A DNA stretch of 64,000 nucleotides from Larix kaempferi. Its lineage: Eukaryota; Streptophyta; Pinopsida; Pinales; Pinaceae. The stretch spans positions 18,090,501-18,154,500 of the forward strand of contig BSBM01000643.1 of assembly GCA_027924585.1 (NCBI GenBank), written 5' to 3'. A program made the position numbers and the translations under genes. Below, one piece after another: positions 43,459-54,919 of the stretch. The notes below the pieces were generated by a model. The model searched no databases. It worked only from the letters and a program-made list of their open reading frames with translations, and was not told the origin of the DNA. Each line of letters starts with the position of its first letter. The first letter of the stretch is position 1.

Positions 43459-43937
43459 CTCCCTCTTAACTAGCAAGGTATTTCTTGACATAGGTCTTCT
43501 AACACAAGTCATCTTCTCTGGATCATCGTCACTAGATAATCGTCATCGAGTCATCATCATCGTCACTACTGCTGCTATCTAAATCAATCGCTGAATCTAC
43601 TTGTCATAGGAAGTTCTACAGAGCCAATCCTTTTTCATACTGGATGTAGGCCCACCACCTGCAGGTCTTCATCATCACTGGCCATACTGTGGAATCCTCA
43701 AGACTTATTACATGAGTCAACAAAACCTTGAAAGAGCATCCTAGTACTGATTACGAGCACATAGCTCAACCTATCGGATCTCCCAGGACCTTTTACATGC
43801 TACTGCACAACCTGTCCATGGCCATAGAGTATCATGAAGCACAACCCAGATGCACACACACAGCACTTACACTCACCGACATGGGAGGACCAACCTACCA
43901 CCATCTGTGGAAGGCTCACAACACTTACATCAATGAC
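43459..43937 (-). other. Copia-B 3' noncoding region before the arrays
   Basis: Aligns with 4952-5230 of Copia-A (CATCATCATCGTCAC, ATACTGGATGTAGGCCCACC) and contains about one unit of the 88-bp repeat that is expanded there. No gene. Confidence 0.7.
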
Positions 43938-44273
43938 CATGGGAGAACACATCTGCCACCATGTCGAAAAGGATCTGCACTTATATCAATGCACATGGGA
44001 GAACACATCTACCACCATGTCGGAAAGGCTCTGCACTTACATCAACACACATGGGAGAACACATCTAGCACCATGTCAGAAAGGCTCTGCACTTACATCA
44101 ACGCACATGGGAGAACACATCTAGCACCATGTCAGAAAGGCTTTGCACTTACATCAACGCACATGGGAGAACACATATACCACCATGTCTAAAAGGATCT
44201 ACACTTACATCAATGCACATGGGAGAACACATCTACCACCATGTCGGAAAGGCACTGTGCATCTGTGTCTTCG
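43938..44273. repeat. 56-bp tandem repeat, six copies
   Basis: CATGGGAGAACACAT recurs exactly every 56 bases at 43938, 43994, 44050, 44106, 44162 and 44218, each with CCACCATGTC or GCACCATGTC, then CACTTACATCAA. A 154-residue + frame through it is a by-product of the repeat. The array is absent from Copia-A. Confidence 0.95.
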
Positions 44274-44279
44274 AAACTC

Positions 44280-44800
44280 ATCACACACAATCCAATTGAT
44301 TATGTAATGTATCCACTTGATACATATGATCATCCTAATCATCATCATAGCATCATCCCGATGCATATCTGGAGCAACATCCTAAAGCTCATCATCCATG
44401 ATCATCCTGATCATATAATGCATCTACCTGATGCATACCAAGTATCTACCTGATACATATAATCGTACATGATCCACCTGATCATACAATGTATCCACCT
44501 GATACAAATAAAAAACATGATCCACCTGATCATACACAGTATCCACCTGATACATATACAGATACATAGTCCAAGCATCCAACATGATGCATATACAAAA
44601 CATATACAAATGATCCTATTGATCATATATAGCATCCAACATGATGCGTACATACATATACATATAAATGATCCAACTGATCATATCCAGCATCCAACAT
44701 GATGCATACATACATATACATATAAATGATCCAACTGATCATATCCAGCATCCTCCTGATGCATATACCGAGTAGTAACTGGAGCATCATTCTGATGCTC
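44280..44800. repeat. ATCAT/TGATCA minisatellites of Copia-B
   Basis: Related to 5821-6560 of Copia-A: GATCATCCTGATCATATAATGC, CACCTGATACATAT and ATCCAACATGATGC units of roughly 50 bp, but with different copy numbers and order. Confidence 0.85.
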
Positions 44801-44869
44801 ATCATCCAGCACTTACATCCACAGCCATGTGAAGGATCCTCCTTCCAACATGCTTGGAATGGCTTCTGC

Positions 44870-46080
44870 AAATGTGTCCATCACTTCTTGCTCGAAGTGT
44901 CATCAATCTTAAGAACACCAAGCCTCTCCCTGAAGTACTCAATCTGCACTCTGGCCAACGGCTTGGTCAATACATCTGCATCCTGCTCATCCGTCGCAAC
45001 ATACTCTGCTTCGGCTGTACTCAGTGCTACACAGGACTACTTCCTGCTAAACCAAGAGATCACACCTGATCCCATACTGAAGCAGCACCCAGGAGTGCTC
45101 TTCTTATCTGCAGCACTACCTGCCCAGTTTGAATCAACATAACCCTACGGGTTAAACTTTTGATTCACATCATACTTGAGCCCATAGTCAACCGTACCCT
45201 TCAGGTACCTCAAAATATGATTTACAGCAACCAGGTGAACACTCCTTAGATCTGTCAGGAACTGGCTCAATGTGTTCACCACAAAGCAAATATATGGTCT
45301 CGTGTTCGTCAGGTACATCAAGGACCCAATCATCTGACGATACACAGTGACATCAACCGGATCAGATGAAGCATCACACAGAAGCTTCAGGTTTGATGCC
45401 ATAGGTGTGGCCATGGCCTTGCAATCCATCATCCCGAACTGCATACTTCCCTTGTCCAAGGAAGATTCCATCTGCACTCTGCCACACCTCGATGCCAAAA
45501 ACAAATAGTGCATCATCCCTAAGTTCTTCAACTCGAACTCGGTAGCAAGCTTCCGCTGCATGTCGGAAATCAATCTATCCTCATATGTTACAAACAGGTC
45601 ATCCACATAGTAGTATCACTGGATTTCCTTCCTCAACCTTGTAGTAAAGGTTGGAATCCGCTTTACTCTTGGTAAAGCCCAAACTGGATAGAAAGATGTC
45701 TATCCTACCAAGTTCTGCACATATATGATTTCCTTTCATGTGTCTCAGAACCAAGTGGCTGCTCCACATACACTTCTTCTTCAACTACACCATTCAAGAA
45801 AGCTGTCTTGAAATCCATCTGGTGTATCTTCTATTTCATCACTTTTATATTTCTCTATGCTGCCATCTGCAACATGCTTGATCTGATAGATCCATATATA
45901 AGTCATAACAAAACTTCCCTTCAGATCTTGGGACTACATCCCAAACATCATTCTTCATGATCGACGGATCATGGCATTCTTCCCGTATCCTGGGAACTTC
46001 AATATCTTCAATAGATAATTTTGTTGCTGAACAAATGTTGTAGTCCTTTTGTAGGTGATGGTGTACTATCTTTCCTACAC
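44870..46080 (-). pseudogene. Copia-B RT and deleted RNase H
   Basis: RT from about 46060 to 45150 with several frame breaks; MATPMASNLKLLCDASSD and YRQMIGSLMYLTNTRP are clear, and MDDLFVTYEDR replaces the usual YVDD box. RNase H (about 45140-44900) jumps from ALSTAEAEYVA directly to TDEQDADVLTKPLA, so about 190 bp that exist in Copia-A are deleted. The uninterrupted GAGATCACACCTGAT at 45055-45070 is the empty site for Tat-1. Confidence 0.9.
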
Positions 46081-46432
46081 AACAAGTTAAATTGCATGAT
46101 TAGAAAACATCTCATAGTTTTCAGAACAAATTCTTCCACATAAATAAATATTTCATACAGTCATGCAATTATCTTAGCCAATGCTTCAATACAACATTTA
46201 TCCATATTCCGTAACTTTCTAGATGCCTTCCAATCTCTACCAGAACATTGTTAAGAGTGTGCACAACTCCCAACATGTCAGCAAAGAGGTTTCATTCTAG
46301 ATAAGTAGAAATGGAATGTTGTACAGTGCCATAGGCCACTTACCCATGTGTATTAGTAGTATATTGTTCATCAATGTAATCATTCTAATATGCACAATAC
46401 ATATCCTAAGTCTAGGAACATGAGCATATACA

Positions 46433-46621
46433 TCATTGAATAACATTATGTAAGAAATGACAATTCAAATACTTATCTTTGTTTGGTTGTTGGGTGGACT
46501 CCCTCTGAATCTTTGCAACTCCATTCTGATGTGGATTGTGAGAAGTGGTCAACTCCCTCTGAATATCTGTATCCTTGCAGAAACTACTGAAGTGTGCTCC
46601 TTTGCTTTCTTCTAGGGACAA
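46433..46621 (-). pseudogene. Copia-B integrase remnant
   Basis: A 62-residue frame with FSSFCKDTDIQRELTTSHNP then HQNGVAKIQRES, matching the conserved copia integrase segment that holds the catalytic Glu region. The rest of integrase is not readable. The same place in Copia-A is even more decayed. Confidence 0.75.
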
Positions 46622-48862
46622 CTAGAGTGTGCTCCCTCTTGATCTTTTCTTCCTGGATTACCTGTCCTTGAACTTATATCCATCCTTAATCACTATGCAT
46701 GCTTATTATTATCATCATTGTGTTATCCTTGAGGTCTCATACATAATCACACATTTATTAGTATAATCTTAATACTATCAAAACACAATAATCTTAAACA
46801 TGTATAGTCATGATCATTCACAGATAATAAACATTAGTATTCAAGGTTTTAGGGAAGTCTTCTTTTACTCATGCATATTCTTATTTGATCATAGGTCTCT
46901 TCTGATTAGTTAAATCATCAATGCATAAACTTGTGATTACTCAAACCTATACCTTCATGATTCGTCTGTTTAGTCATATCATCAATTATGGTAAGAAACA
47001 TAATATGCATACAACCATGACTATTCAAACCTATGACTTCATGAATAATCATTATCAACAACACAACAATATAAGATCCTAACACAAGGTAGGATTCTAG
47101 CTTGATATAGGAAAAACATACCTGGATTAGCATGCTAGCTAGTTATGTCTAACATACCTGCATAATGTCTTCTGGTTATATTCAGTGACTTGTGCTAGTG
47201 CCCTGCATGTCTCACAAGTTAACCATTGTAGAACCAAGTTATACATACCTCGTAAGTATATCTTCTATGTGATCCATGACAATGGATGAATCTTTGTCTT
47301 CATGTCACCATGATCATATGTTCTTGAAGTAGAACATGATTTGTCTTTCTTGGTGTACCTTTTATGTTAACATACAACATAAACCTCATACAACACCATA
47401 ATGCATTAGTACAATCATAAGTGTCAACACCTTAACCAATGAATATATTCTATTATGCATTCATAATTTTGTTAAGGTGATATGACAAATCTAAAATCAA
47501 GATTGTACTAACTGTAATAACATGAAGACAAACATACCATAAACTTAATTATGAAAAAATATCGAAACATATCTCGATGAGTCATACCTGTCGAGATCAC
47601 TTGTAATCTTCTAATGTAAGGCCTTAGCCTCATCTCTCTCTGAAATAGGAACTTCTTCACTTATGCAGGTGGCCAATCCATCTTCTTCTAGGATTAACCC
47701 AATCCACTTGATTTGCAAGAAATGGACCTGGAGCTGGATTAGGGTTTGTCAGAGAAACCCCAAAAATTCAAACTTTGAATTTCAAACTTCCGAAAGGATA
47801 GAAATATGTGCCTTGATGAGCTGATCAAGCTGGTCTATTCAGAATTTGAAAACTGCAAAGTTTCACTCCTCAATTTTGCCTTTGAAACTTTCGGATTCAC
47901 TGGACGTGACCCTGAACTAGGGTTTGATGAAGCCCACTCATCTGCCCAATCAAAAGGTTTGATACAAAGCTCTAAGCTTCTATTTTTCTGAGGAGCTTCC
48001 AGCCGTGGTCACAGATTTCAAAAATTCCCATTTTTACAGAAGCCCTAATTTTCCACTTTTCTGATCAAAGTCCGGAACTAAGGTCTGATCAAGCTCGGCC
48101 TCCTGTCCAACAAAAAATTCTGATCTTGGTCTCTAAATTTCTATTTTTATGAGTATCATTCAGCTGTGGTCTCTGATTACAAGAATTCCAACTTTCTCCG
48201 AAACCCTAAATTTTGGAAGCCATGAATGAAGGTGCTAAAAAATAATTTTGTTTTGATAGAAATATGTACCTGATTGTTTCTAGTTTATCTCCGCCCTTTT
48301 CAATACACAGGGTATGAAACTTTTTCTTGAGATAGCCAAACCTGTCATATTTCCATCCTGACAGGTCTGACCTCAATTGGATTCTCTAAGAGAGAGTTAT
48401 GCCAAGTGTCGCAACGTGACCTGTTTATGGGATAAAACAGGAGAGCGAACTTGTACGGTGTTCCCCGTGTCACTGGTTCAACTTCGGCCTCTGCAAATGT
48501 TTCCTGAGATAGTACAGTCTGTGTACTACCTATCAATTTTTACAAAATTTCATTTGGAGCTTCCTAGCCCAAGTTATGACGTTTTTTCCAAGGTCACCTG
48601 TTTTTGACTCAGATCTAGAAGAGGCAGAAATCCTATATTGTATAGATCATAAATCACAAAGTACAACTAATTAGAGGTTTTCCTTTGGACACAAGGTACA
48701 TGGGGATCTAGTCTTCGAGATGTAAAAGTTTCAGACCCGAAAACTTCACCAAAACAGAGTTATAGCGAAAGTGCTACGATGACTGGTTTTTTCTATATCA
48801 AGCCCTAACATCGTAAGTGCAACAAGTGTCATACATGCCATATCATGCCTTCTTTCAGGCTA
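46622..48862 (-). other. Copia-B internal noncoding segment
   Basis: Collinear with 24420-26524 of Copia-A, including CAAACTTTGAATTTCAAACTTC (47768) and the imperfect direct repeats around 47950-48200. No gag or protease motif is visible. 46081-46432 is likewise noncoding and matches 23890-24300. Confidence 0.65.
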
Positions 48863-48874
48863 GCTCTGATACCA
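48863..48874 (-). other. Primer binding site of Copia-B
   Basis: Minus strand TGGTATCAGAGC, directly after the LTR end; perfect initiator-Met type. Confidence 0.92.
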
Positions 48875-49817
48875 TGTTAAATTTTCAGAATTTACTTCAA
48901 TATGACCTAGGATCTTAACTGAGAGAACAACATGTACAACAAATCTACAACATATCAATCATGGACACAATAATGCAAGCACACAAGAGACACAGAGTTT
49001 ACTTGGGGAAAACCATAAAGGTGAAAAACCCCAATAACTTCCTCAGAGATAGATAGAGCAATGATACAAATAGAATACAAGAGATATTCTTCTCCTTGCA
49101 GCAGAGCCTCCTCCTCCACAAGTGCGCCACTCTCCAAAGTGTGAATGAGAGAATAGAATGTGTAAAATGAGAGAGACACACTCTCTATTTATACACTAAC
49201 TTGACTTGACCTTTACTCAACTAGGTCGGCCTCAACTTAACCACTTAACATAATGCTAACTGGGCCAACCCCCACTAGGGTGGTCTAATAACCCTTTGAC
49301 CCACATGACTTATACAGGGCCGGCCCCAACAAGGTGTTCTAACAACCCATTAAGTATAAGTTACGACACTTACAATATAAATGACGACACTTCCATATAG
49401 AGGAATAATAACATGTAAAATGAGAGAAACACACTCTCTATTTATACACTGACTTGACTTGACTTTTACTCAACTAGGTCGGCCTCAACTTAACCACTTA
49501 ACATAATGCTGACTGGGCCAACCCCCACTAGGGTGGTCTAATAACCCTTTTTCCCACATGGCCGACCCCCAATAGGGTGGTCTAACAACCCTTTGACCCA
49601 CATGACTTATACAAGGCTGACCCCAACAAGGTTGTCTAATAACCCATCAAGTATAAGTTACGACACTTACAATATAAATGACGACACTTCCGTATAGAGG
49701 AATAATAACATCTCTATAGGAATACAGCCACTTCCGTATAGAGGAATAATAACATCTCTATAGGAATACAATATACATAAATGTGAAATACATTCTGAAG
49801 TTACATATACATCAACA
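48875..49817 (-). repeat. 5' LTR of Copia-B
   Basis: 943 bp with the same internal tandem duplication as the left LTR (boundary at about 49414). Two TATA boxes (minus TATAAATAGAG) lie at about 49195-49185 and 49447-49437. It lacks one of the GGTGGTCTAATAACCC-type subunits of the left LTR, explaining the shorter length. Confidence 0.9.
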
Positions 49818-50214
49818 TGCTCTGGTGGTACAATACCACATCTGAAAGGACACCATATGAAGCAGTCTATGGATAGACACCACTAGTTCTTCTTCCATAC
49901 ACCCTTAGCAACTCTCCAGTTCAGGAAATTGACTCGATTCTTCGAAACTGCGCTTAGATTCTTCTCATTTTGCAGGACAATCTTCACATGGCTAGAATTC
50001 GACTGAAACAACAAGTCGATCAGCACCGTTCCGAGCGCACTTTCCATGCAGCTTATAGGGTTCTTCTTCATCTACATCCTTCCAAGCAATCCTCCCTGAC
50101 ACTCCAAATGTGTCAGTGGCTCGAATTGCAACCCGAGGATGCTACCGGGGGAACCACTCCTTCAAATTCTGTAGCAATTTTCCCAACCAAAGCTTTGAGG
50201 AAAAAGCTTTTTCT
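49818..50214 (+). pseudogene. Gyp-3 integrase C-terminus and degenerate chromodomain
   Basis: Starts with the WWYNTTSERTPYEAVYG segment that follows the integrase core in chromoviruses. Next MARIRLKQQVDQHRSERTF and a decayed chromodomain-like end (QWLELQPEDATGG). Because the left flank stops at the start of the integrase core, the core was already deleted when Copia-B inserted. Confidence 0.85.
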
Positions 50215-50227
50215 AAGGGAGAGGGGA
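50215..50227 (+). other. Polypurine tract of Gyp-3
   Basis: AAGGGAGAGGGGA, immediately before the 3' LTR. Confidence 0.92.
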
Positions 50228-50613
50228 TGTTAGGAACCCGTGCCAACCCTTCTCTTTACTATGTTAGTATTTTTTTGTGGACGCATATGCTTTGTAAGTC
50301 ATCCTGTAGTATTTGTTGACCCATAGTTTATATTATCCCATAGTAATTACCCATAGTATTGGACGCATATGCTTTGTAAGTCATCCCGTAGTATTATATG
50401 TCCCATGGTTTTGACTCATAGTATTGGGAATAGACTTAGTATATAAGTGTGTGTTGAGGTCATTGAAGGCACTGTGAAGTTAATTGTATTGGGCTTGCTC
50501 AAAGGAGGTTTCCCCCTCGAAGTGGCCCGTGATCAATATAAAAGTGATTCTGAGTTCTCTTATTTCTGATATCTCATGTATTTGCATTAATTAACTATTG
50601 CAGGTTCTTCACA
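50228..50613 (+). repeat. 3' LTR of Gyp-3
   Basis: 386 bp, collinear with 38842-39227; visible differences include CCCGTGCC for CCCTGTC near the start. TATA box at 50537-50544. Followed by TSD gatgt. Confidence 0.93.
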
Positions 50614-50618
50614 GATGT

Positions 50619-52600
50619 ACAACATGGCTGTCGACCAATACAATGCAGATCCATGGTAGTAATGATCGACTGAACATAATCATGGCTACTAGACACAAGT
50701 GTAGATCCATGATGAGATGATAACACAACCACGACCAATACATATGTGGATCCGTGCAATATGAATCAATACAAACTCCATCGCAACCTGGGTAAAACAT
50801 GACTCCCCAGGGTCTTCAACCTGAACCCACAATGATACGAATCTATCCATGTGATTACAAATGTCTTGATGTCGAACATGGTAGAAACCACTTGATTACC
50901 GGTCATTGATGTAAACCGTTAACAAGCGCAAGGGAGATCACCATTGATGTCAATGATTCCCAAGGTATCACAGTACATATCATCAAGCGTGAATAAATGA
51001 GTTGAAGTCAAATGCAAGATGAAATATTTCAATCAAGAGTCAATGATGTAAACTCATGCTGAAAGCGAGGTAACCTGCCATTGAGGCATGCAGGGCCAAG
51101 GTACTTGATTGGTTTCTAGATTCAGTCCTTGGATGATGAGTTGAAGTCGACAAGGATGAATCCATTAAAGGAGGGCCATGATGACTCCCCCATCAATCGA
51201 CGTGAAACACGACAAAAGATGTGTAGAGTATATCGGATGGTACAGTAATATGCAAGACTGACTCAGAGTAGATCGACATGGTGACGGGTATACTGACTAT
51301 AGATGACAAATGTATTCTTGAACATGGGCATGGCATGACTTGGAAGTATTGACATGACGAATATGACACAAATTTCCGATGGGACTGACGAAAGAAGCTT
51401 TCCTTGAATGACTCAAAGGAATAACAAGACTCAGGAAGTAAGCAGAACTCTAGGACAAACAAATAGTCCAAGTTCTTGTATGCAAATGCAGATGGGTGCC
51501 ATGTTCAAGAACGACTATGTACTACCACTAACAAAGTGTGTAACATAAAAGATTTCCTTTTTCCCCATCATGAATGATGAGTGCCTCGTGTGCTTTTTAT
51601 GAGCTTGATGAGGGTAACCAGATGCTCGGTATAGCTCATCTCATAGATGAGTCCAATCCCAAATATTTTCTGATCCTAGGATAGGAGGGGTTCGTCCCAT
51701 GGCGAGCCCTTCAATGTAAGAGTTTAACGAGTCCATAGAAGGTAAACTCGATCGTCATTTCATATTTAGAGAGTCTGAAAAGAACTAAAGAAGACTCCAA
51801 TGGTCCTTTTTCGTAAAGTTAGCCTCATCGCCCAAAAAAGGGTAAAACAATGCAGGAGAGGACTCTTCCAGTCATGATTGGCTGGAGTATACCTTTTCCG
51901 TAACTAGTTCCCCCTGGTTCGAAAAAGGGGTAAACTATGACCGAGAGGACGACCGTTCAAATTATTTTACAAGCGTGAATGCGACAAGTTCGCTTGGCAA
52001 TCTTTTAGTATTTCGAGAGCCAGAAAAGAGCTTAAAGATAGACTTCGGGGGGTTCCTTTTCCATAGGCGTTTAACGAGCCCGAAAAAGTGATAAATCGTA
52101 ACTCGGTAACGTATTCTCATAGTTTCAAGAGCATGATAAAGAACAAAGAGTAAGGTCATTAATTGCAATCTATGAAAAGAATAAACGACAAAAACCCTAA
52201 GGGGTGTTCATACCTGAGGTGACTGTTCCAATATGAAAATGGCTTAGAAAGGTACTTAGCAACTCCTGCACGCTCGGAAACTAGGTCAAATAGTCAACCA
52301 AAAGTTCAAATATAATAAAATTGATCCAAACTATAGCAAACGATGTAACGGCATCAAATATTTGAAAGAGGAATATTCCATTTTATTTGAATAGAAACAA
52401 AAACCAAATATAGTCACCATGGTTTTATTTGCCCTATTTGGGAGGAGTAGTGCCATTTGGAGCTAGATTTTCACTTGTTTATTTCAGGAGCTACGATCAG
52501 CCATTTCGCTTTTCGTCAGGAACAGTAAGCCTAAAATTCATCCAGCATGTTTGTAGTGGTTTACAATTTTGATTTTTAGTCAATGTTTTGGGTTTTGGAT
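50619..52600 (-). other. Tat-2 3' noncoding region
   Basis: No gene seen. 51740-52150 contains CCTTTTTCG...CGAAAAAGGG inverted modules whose reverse complement matches 20320-20620 of Tat-1. The rest is low-conservation; many CATGG, GATGA and CAATG words between 50620 and 51500 suggest decayed short repeats. Confidence 0.6.
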
Positions 52601-52619
52601 TGATTTGGGAAGGGCCATT

Positions 52620-52745
52620 GCGCCCTCGGCTCGTCGCAGTATACCCTTTTGGGAACTGCGACGAGAACGAGTCATCGCAAAGGTCACATAGATGGACTAT
52701 GACGACGTCGCTCTGTTTGCAAAAATGGGGTGTGACGACGGCGAT
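52620..52745 (+). repeat. GC-rich inverted-repeat cluster upstream of the Tat-2 antisense gene
   Basis: CTCGTCGCAG (52630-52639) and CTGCGACGAG (52656-52665) form a perfect 10-bp inverted repeat with a 16-base loop. Further CATCGCA, GACGACGTCGC and GACGACGGCGATG words follow at 30-40-base spacing. It occupies the same place relative to the antisense gene as the Tat-1 33-bp array. Similar GTGCGACGTCGCAG words recur in the Tat-2 leader (62610-62650) and LTR (63740-63760). Confidence 0.7.
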
Positions 52746-52857
52746 GTCCATCCCCAAACTCAAACCAAACTCAAAAGAAAGACCCACAAAGGTTAAAGTA
52801 GGTTCTAAAGATGTTAAAAACATCCTGTTGATAGGTTCCAAGCATCACAATGGTTTT

Positions 52858-54063
52858 GGAATGGCAGGAAAGGGAACATGAACTCAATGATGAACAAGCT
52901 GTAAATGATCGACATTGTGTGGAAGCATTGAGGAACTATGGGCTCCTCAAGTTCTTCAATATTTAGGGGATGAGATCCCAACTTCTGCTACTGAACCACA
53001 TGCTCCGATGCTAGGATGCGGCTCAGTAGTAATTCATGATTGGTGAGCATGAGCTTACCATAGATGTCGAGGACATCTACTTTTTGACTGATTTTTCCTC
53101 AAGGGGGGACAATGTGATACTCATTGGGTCACGTGGGAGTGATCGTACTGTGGAGGATTTGATCTGGCAGCATTGTGGTCCCAACGCCCATGCATCTAGT
53201 GGAAATATTTGCATTAAAGATGTATAGGCGTGTCCATTATGTGCCATACTATTCACCATTATGAGGATGGCGGGCAGTCAAGCTCCTCACTTAGCCACCA
53301 GGGCACAGATGCTTTATGCGGAGGACTGTTTGTCTCCGAATATTTTCAACTGGTGCGAGGGAGTCCTCTCAAACATGCGAGCTCAACTAGAAAAGTGTCG
53401 GCAGGGAGAACTCAAACAGTTTGGCTATGGATCTATAGTGATCTCGTTCTTGCTGGAACGGGTTCCCCGTTTGCATCCTCAGGTACCACTAGAGGATAGG
53501 GACCTCAGAGATCCACACATGGCTAGGTGTACCGATGTGATGAGTCGACATGGTGGGGGTCCTTTCATCGGATTCCCTCCTGAGTTCTTCACTTGGCTGG
53601 AGGGCCAGTTATTGATGGTGGAGGATTTTCCATATAGTGGCACTGACTTCACAAATGACCTAGACTTGCTGTTGCCAGAGGGAGCAGCATGGGGAGACCT
53701 TGGTAAGAACAAATGACCCTTGTATTTTTTCAAGTTTTGTGCATTTATGATTTTTTTGACATAGTGCTGACAGGTGAACAACATGTGTGTGCATATGTGG
53801 GGCTTGTACGACTAGTGGGTACCTCTCTTCTAGCTAGGAGATAGAGAGGAGAGGGGGCGATCATGGGTCCAGCTGTGCATGCTGCCATCGCGGAGATGGA
53901 TAGAGCCGATGCCAACCTGAGCGGGTTGACACTAGACATTCCCGAGCCGATGGTAGATGAGGTGCCGCATCCCATGCAGGTACACACGGTTGGAGCGAAT
54001 GCGCGCTTCAACGCACTGCTTCGCAGGGTTGCGAGAGCAGTGGACTGCTTCCAGTCTCAATAG
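52858..54063 (+). pseudogene. Antisense PMD-like gene of Tat-2
   Basis: Runs opposite to Tat-2. Exon 1 (about 52858-53702) is a single frame with about five stops; it aligns through its length with the Tat-1 protein: WQEREHELNDEQ / WREREIDGEL, IDVEDIYFLTDFS / LTDVYFLTGLP, LLERVPRLHPQVP / FERVPTLRPHVP, LMVEDFPYSGTDF / LVIEDYPYAGMDY. A GT-AG intron (53703-53773) is at the same codon and phase as in Tat-1. Exon 2 (53774-54063) is in frame after splicing, with one TAG at 53842. It was once coding and is now dead. The Tat-2 exon 2 is much less similar to Tat-1 than exon 1. Confidence 0.8.
53703..53773 (+). other. Intron in the Tat-2 antisense gene
   Basis: Donor CTTG|GTAAGA, acceptor GCTGACAG|GTGAAC, 71 bp, phase 1, three codons after Ala-Trp exactly as in Tat-1. 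Removing it joins the exon frames into 53863-54063. Confidence 0.75.
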
Positions 54064-54339
54064 CCTAGGGATGTTAGACCACCTAAGGTTGTACGGGCCA
54101 GACGATAGGCCACATGTTGTTATTGTGTGTGTAATGAGAGCTTAGAGGCCTCATATTTTGTACTACTGAAAGCTGCGAGGCTTCAAATTTTGTAGAGACT
54201 TACTGAAATCCAGTGTGCTTTAGACTTTTGTATCAGCACTACCTTTTTGAGATTATATATATACAGACAGTTCGACGATTTATACATTATGTGTTTAAAA
54301 AAAATAATGATGTGATCTTGTTTGTATGCTTGCTTCTAT

Positions 54340-54919
54340 ACAGTGCATTATTTACATGTTGTGAATGCTTTTACATCTCATGAGTATTATGTGTGTTGGC
54401 AATCGAGTCAACAACTGTGTTTAACTCTCATGGAATGTGCAGGTATTGAATGGATTCAAATGACCTTTCCAAGAGACGTACTTGTCTAAAGAGACGGAGT
54501 AAGGTAGGATCACGGATAACATAGATCTGGTTAAGATGGGAGACCACTAATTGAGAATCCATGTGGATGACAATGTGGTTCATACCCAAGGAAGTAGCAT
54601 TGGTTAAGGTTCCAATTACTGCTAGATACTCTGCGGCATTATTGGTTGCGAATCCAAGGAAACTTCCTCTTGAGCTAATGAGCTCGCCTGTTGGGGAATA
54701 CAGTACCCAGGCTGCCGAGGCAAGGTTATGGGTATGCCGGTTGGTGCCGTCCGCGAATCCATAGCACATTGCCATATGCACATGCAGATAGAACATGGTA
54801 TGAGAAGTGAAAATAAGATCAAGAGACACGCAAAAAATTAACAGCGTCACACCACACAAAAACACATACACAGCATGTACAGTATATACAAAAAGTCTAT
54901 GCATGATAGATTTACACAT
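54340..54919 (-). pseudogene. Additional RNase H downstream of integrase (Tat-2)
   Basis: Minus-strand frame. After a hydrophobic lead-in that is probably spacer, the domain reads CYGFADGTNRHTHNLASAAW (first Asp), ATNNAAEYLAVIG (Glu), HMDSQLVVSHLN (Asp), then a TGA in the HIP.ELNTVVDSIAN segment with the last Asp. Same position and order as 16900-17337 in Tat-1. The TGA is likely CGA in the ancestor. Confidence 0.88.

Larger units (their letters stand above)
42473..49817 (-). mobile_element. Copia-B, Ty1/copia element
   Basis: Same family as Copia-A. LTRs 42473-43458 and 48875-49817; flanks cgctc (42468-42472) and tgctc (49818-49822) form a TSD with one change. About 7.35 kb. PPT beside the left LTR and primer site beside the right LTR set the minus orientation. 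Its LTRs are about 300-340 bp longer than those of Copia-A because of an internal duplication. pol is more decayed than in Copia-A. Confidence 0.93.
38842..50613 (+). mobile_element. Gyp-3, internally deleted Ty3/gypsy element split by Copia-B
   Basis: 386-bp LTRs at 38842-39227 and 50228-50613, TSD gatgt (38837-38841, 50614-50618). Initiator-Met primer site and PPT AAGGGAGAGGGGA are in place. Without Copia-B it is about 4.4 kb, shorter than a full gypsy element: RT is missing between protease and RNase H, and the catalytic core of integrase is missing. LTRs have diverged noticeably, so it is older than Tat-1. Confidence 0.95.

Noticed and set aside
43834-44192. 96- and 154-residue frames over a strictly periodic region; possible CRISPR-like array
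   Set aside because: Units are contiguous 56-bp repeats with no unique spacers, inside a copia element in plant DNA. The frames follow from the repeat.
54800-54919. Hydrophobic N-terminal segment before the Tat-2 RNase H, possible membrane anchor
   Set aside because: Tat-1 has no such segment in frame; the RNase H homology starts later, so this is probably spacer or intron read through.
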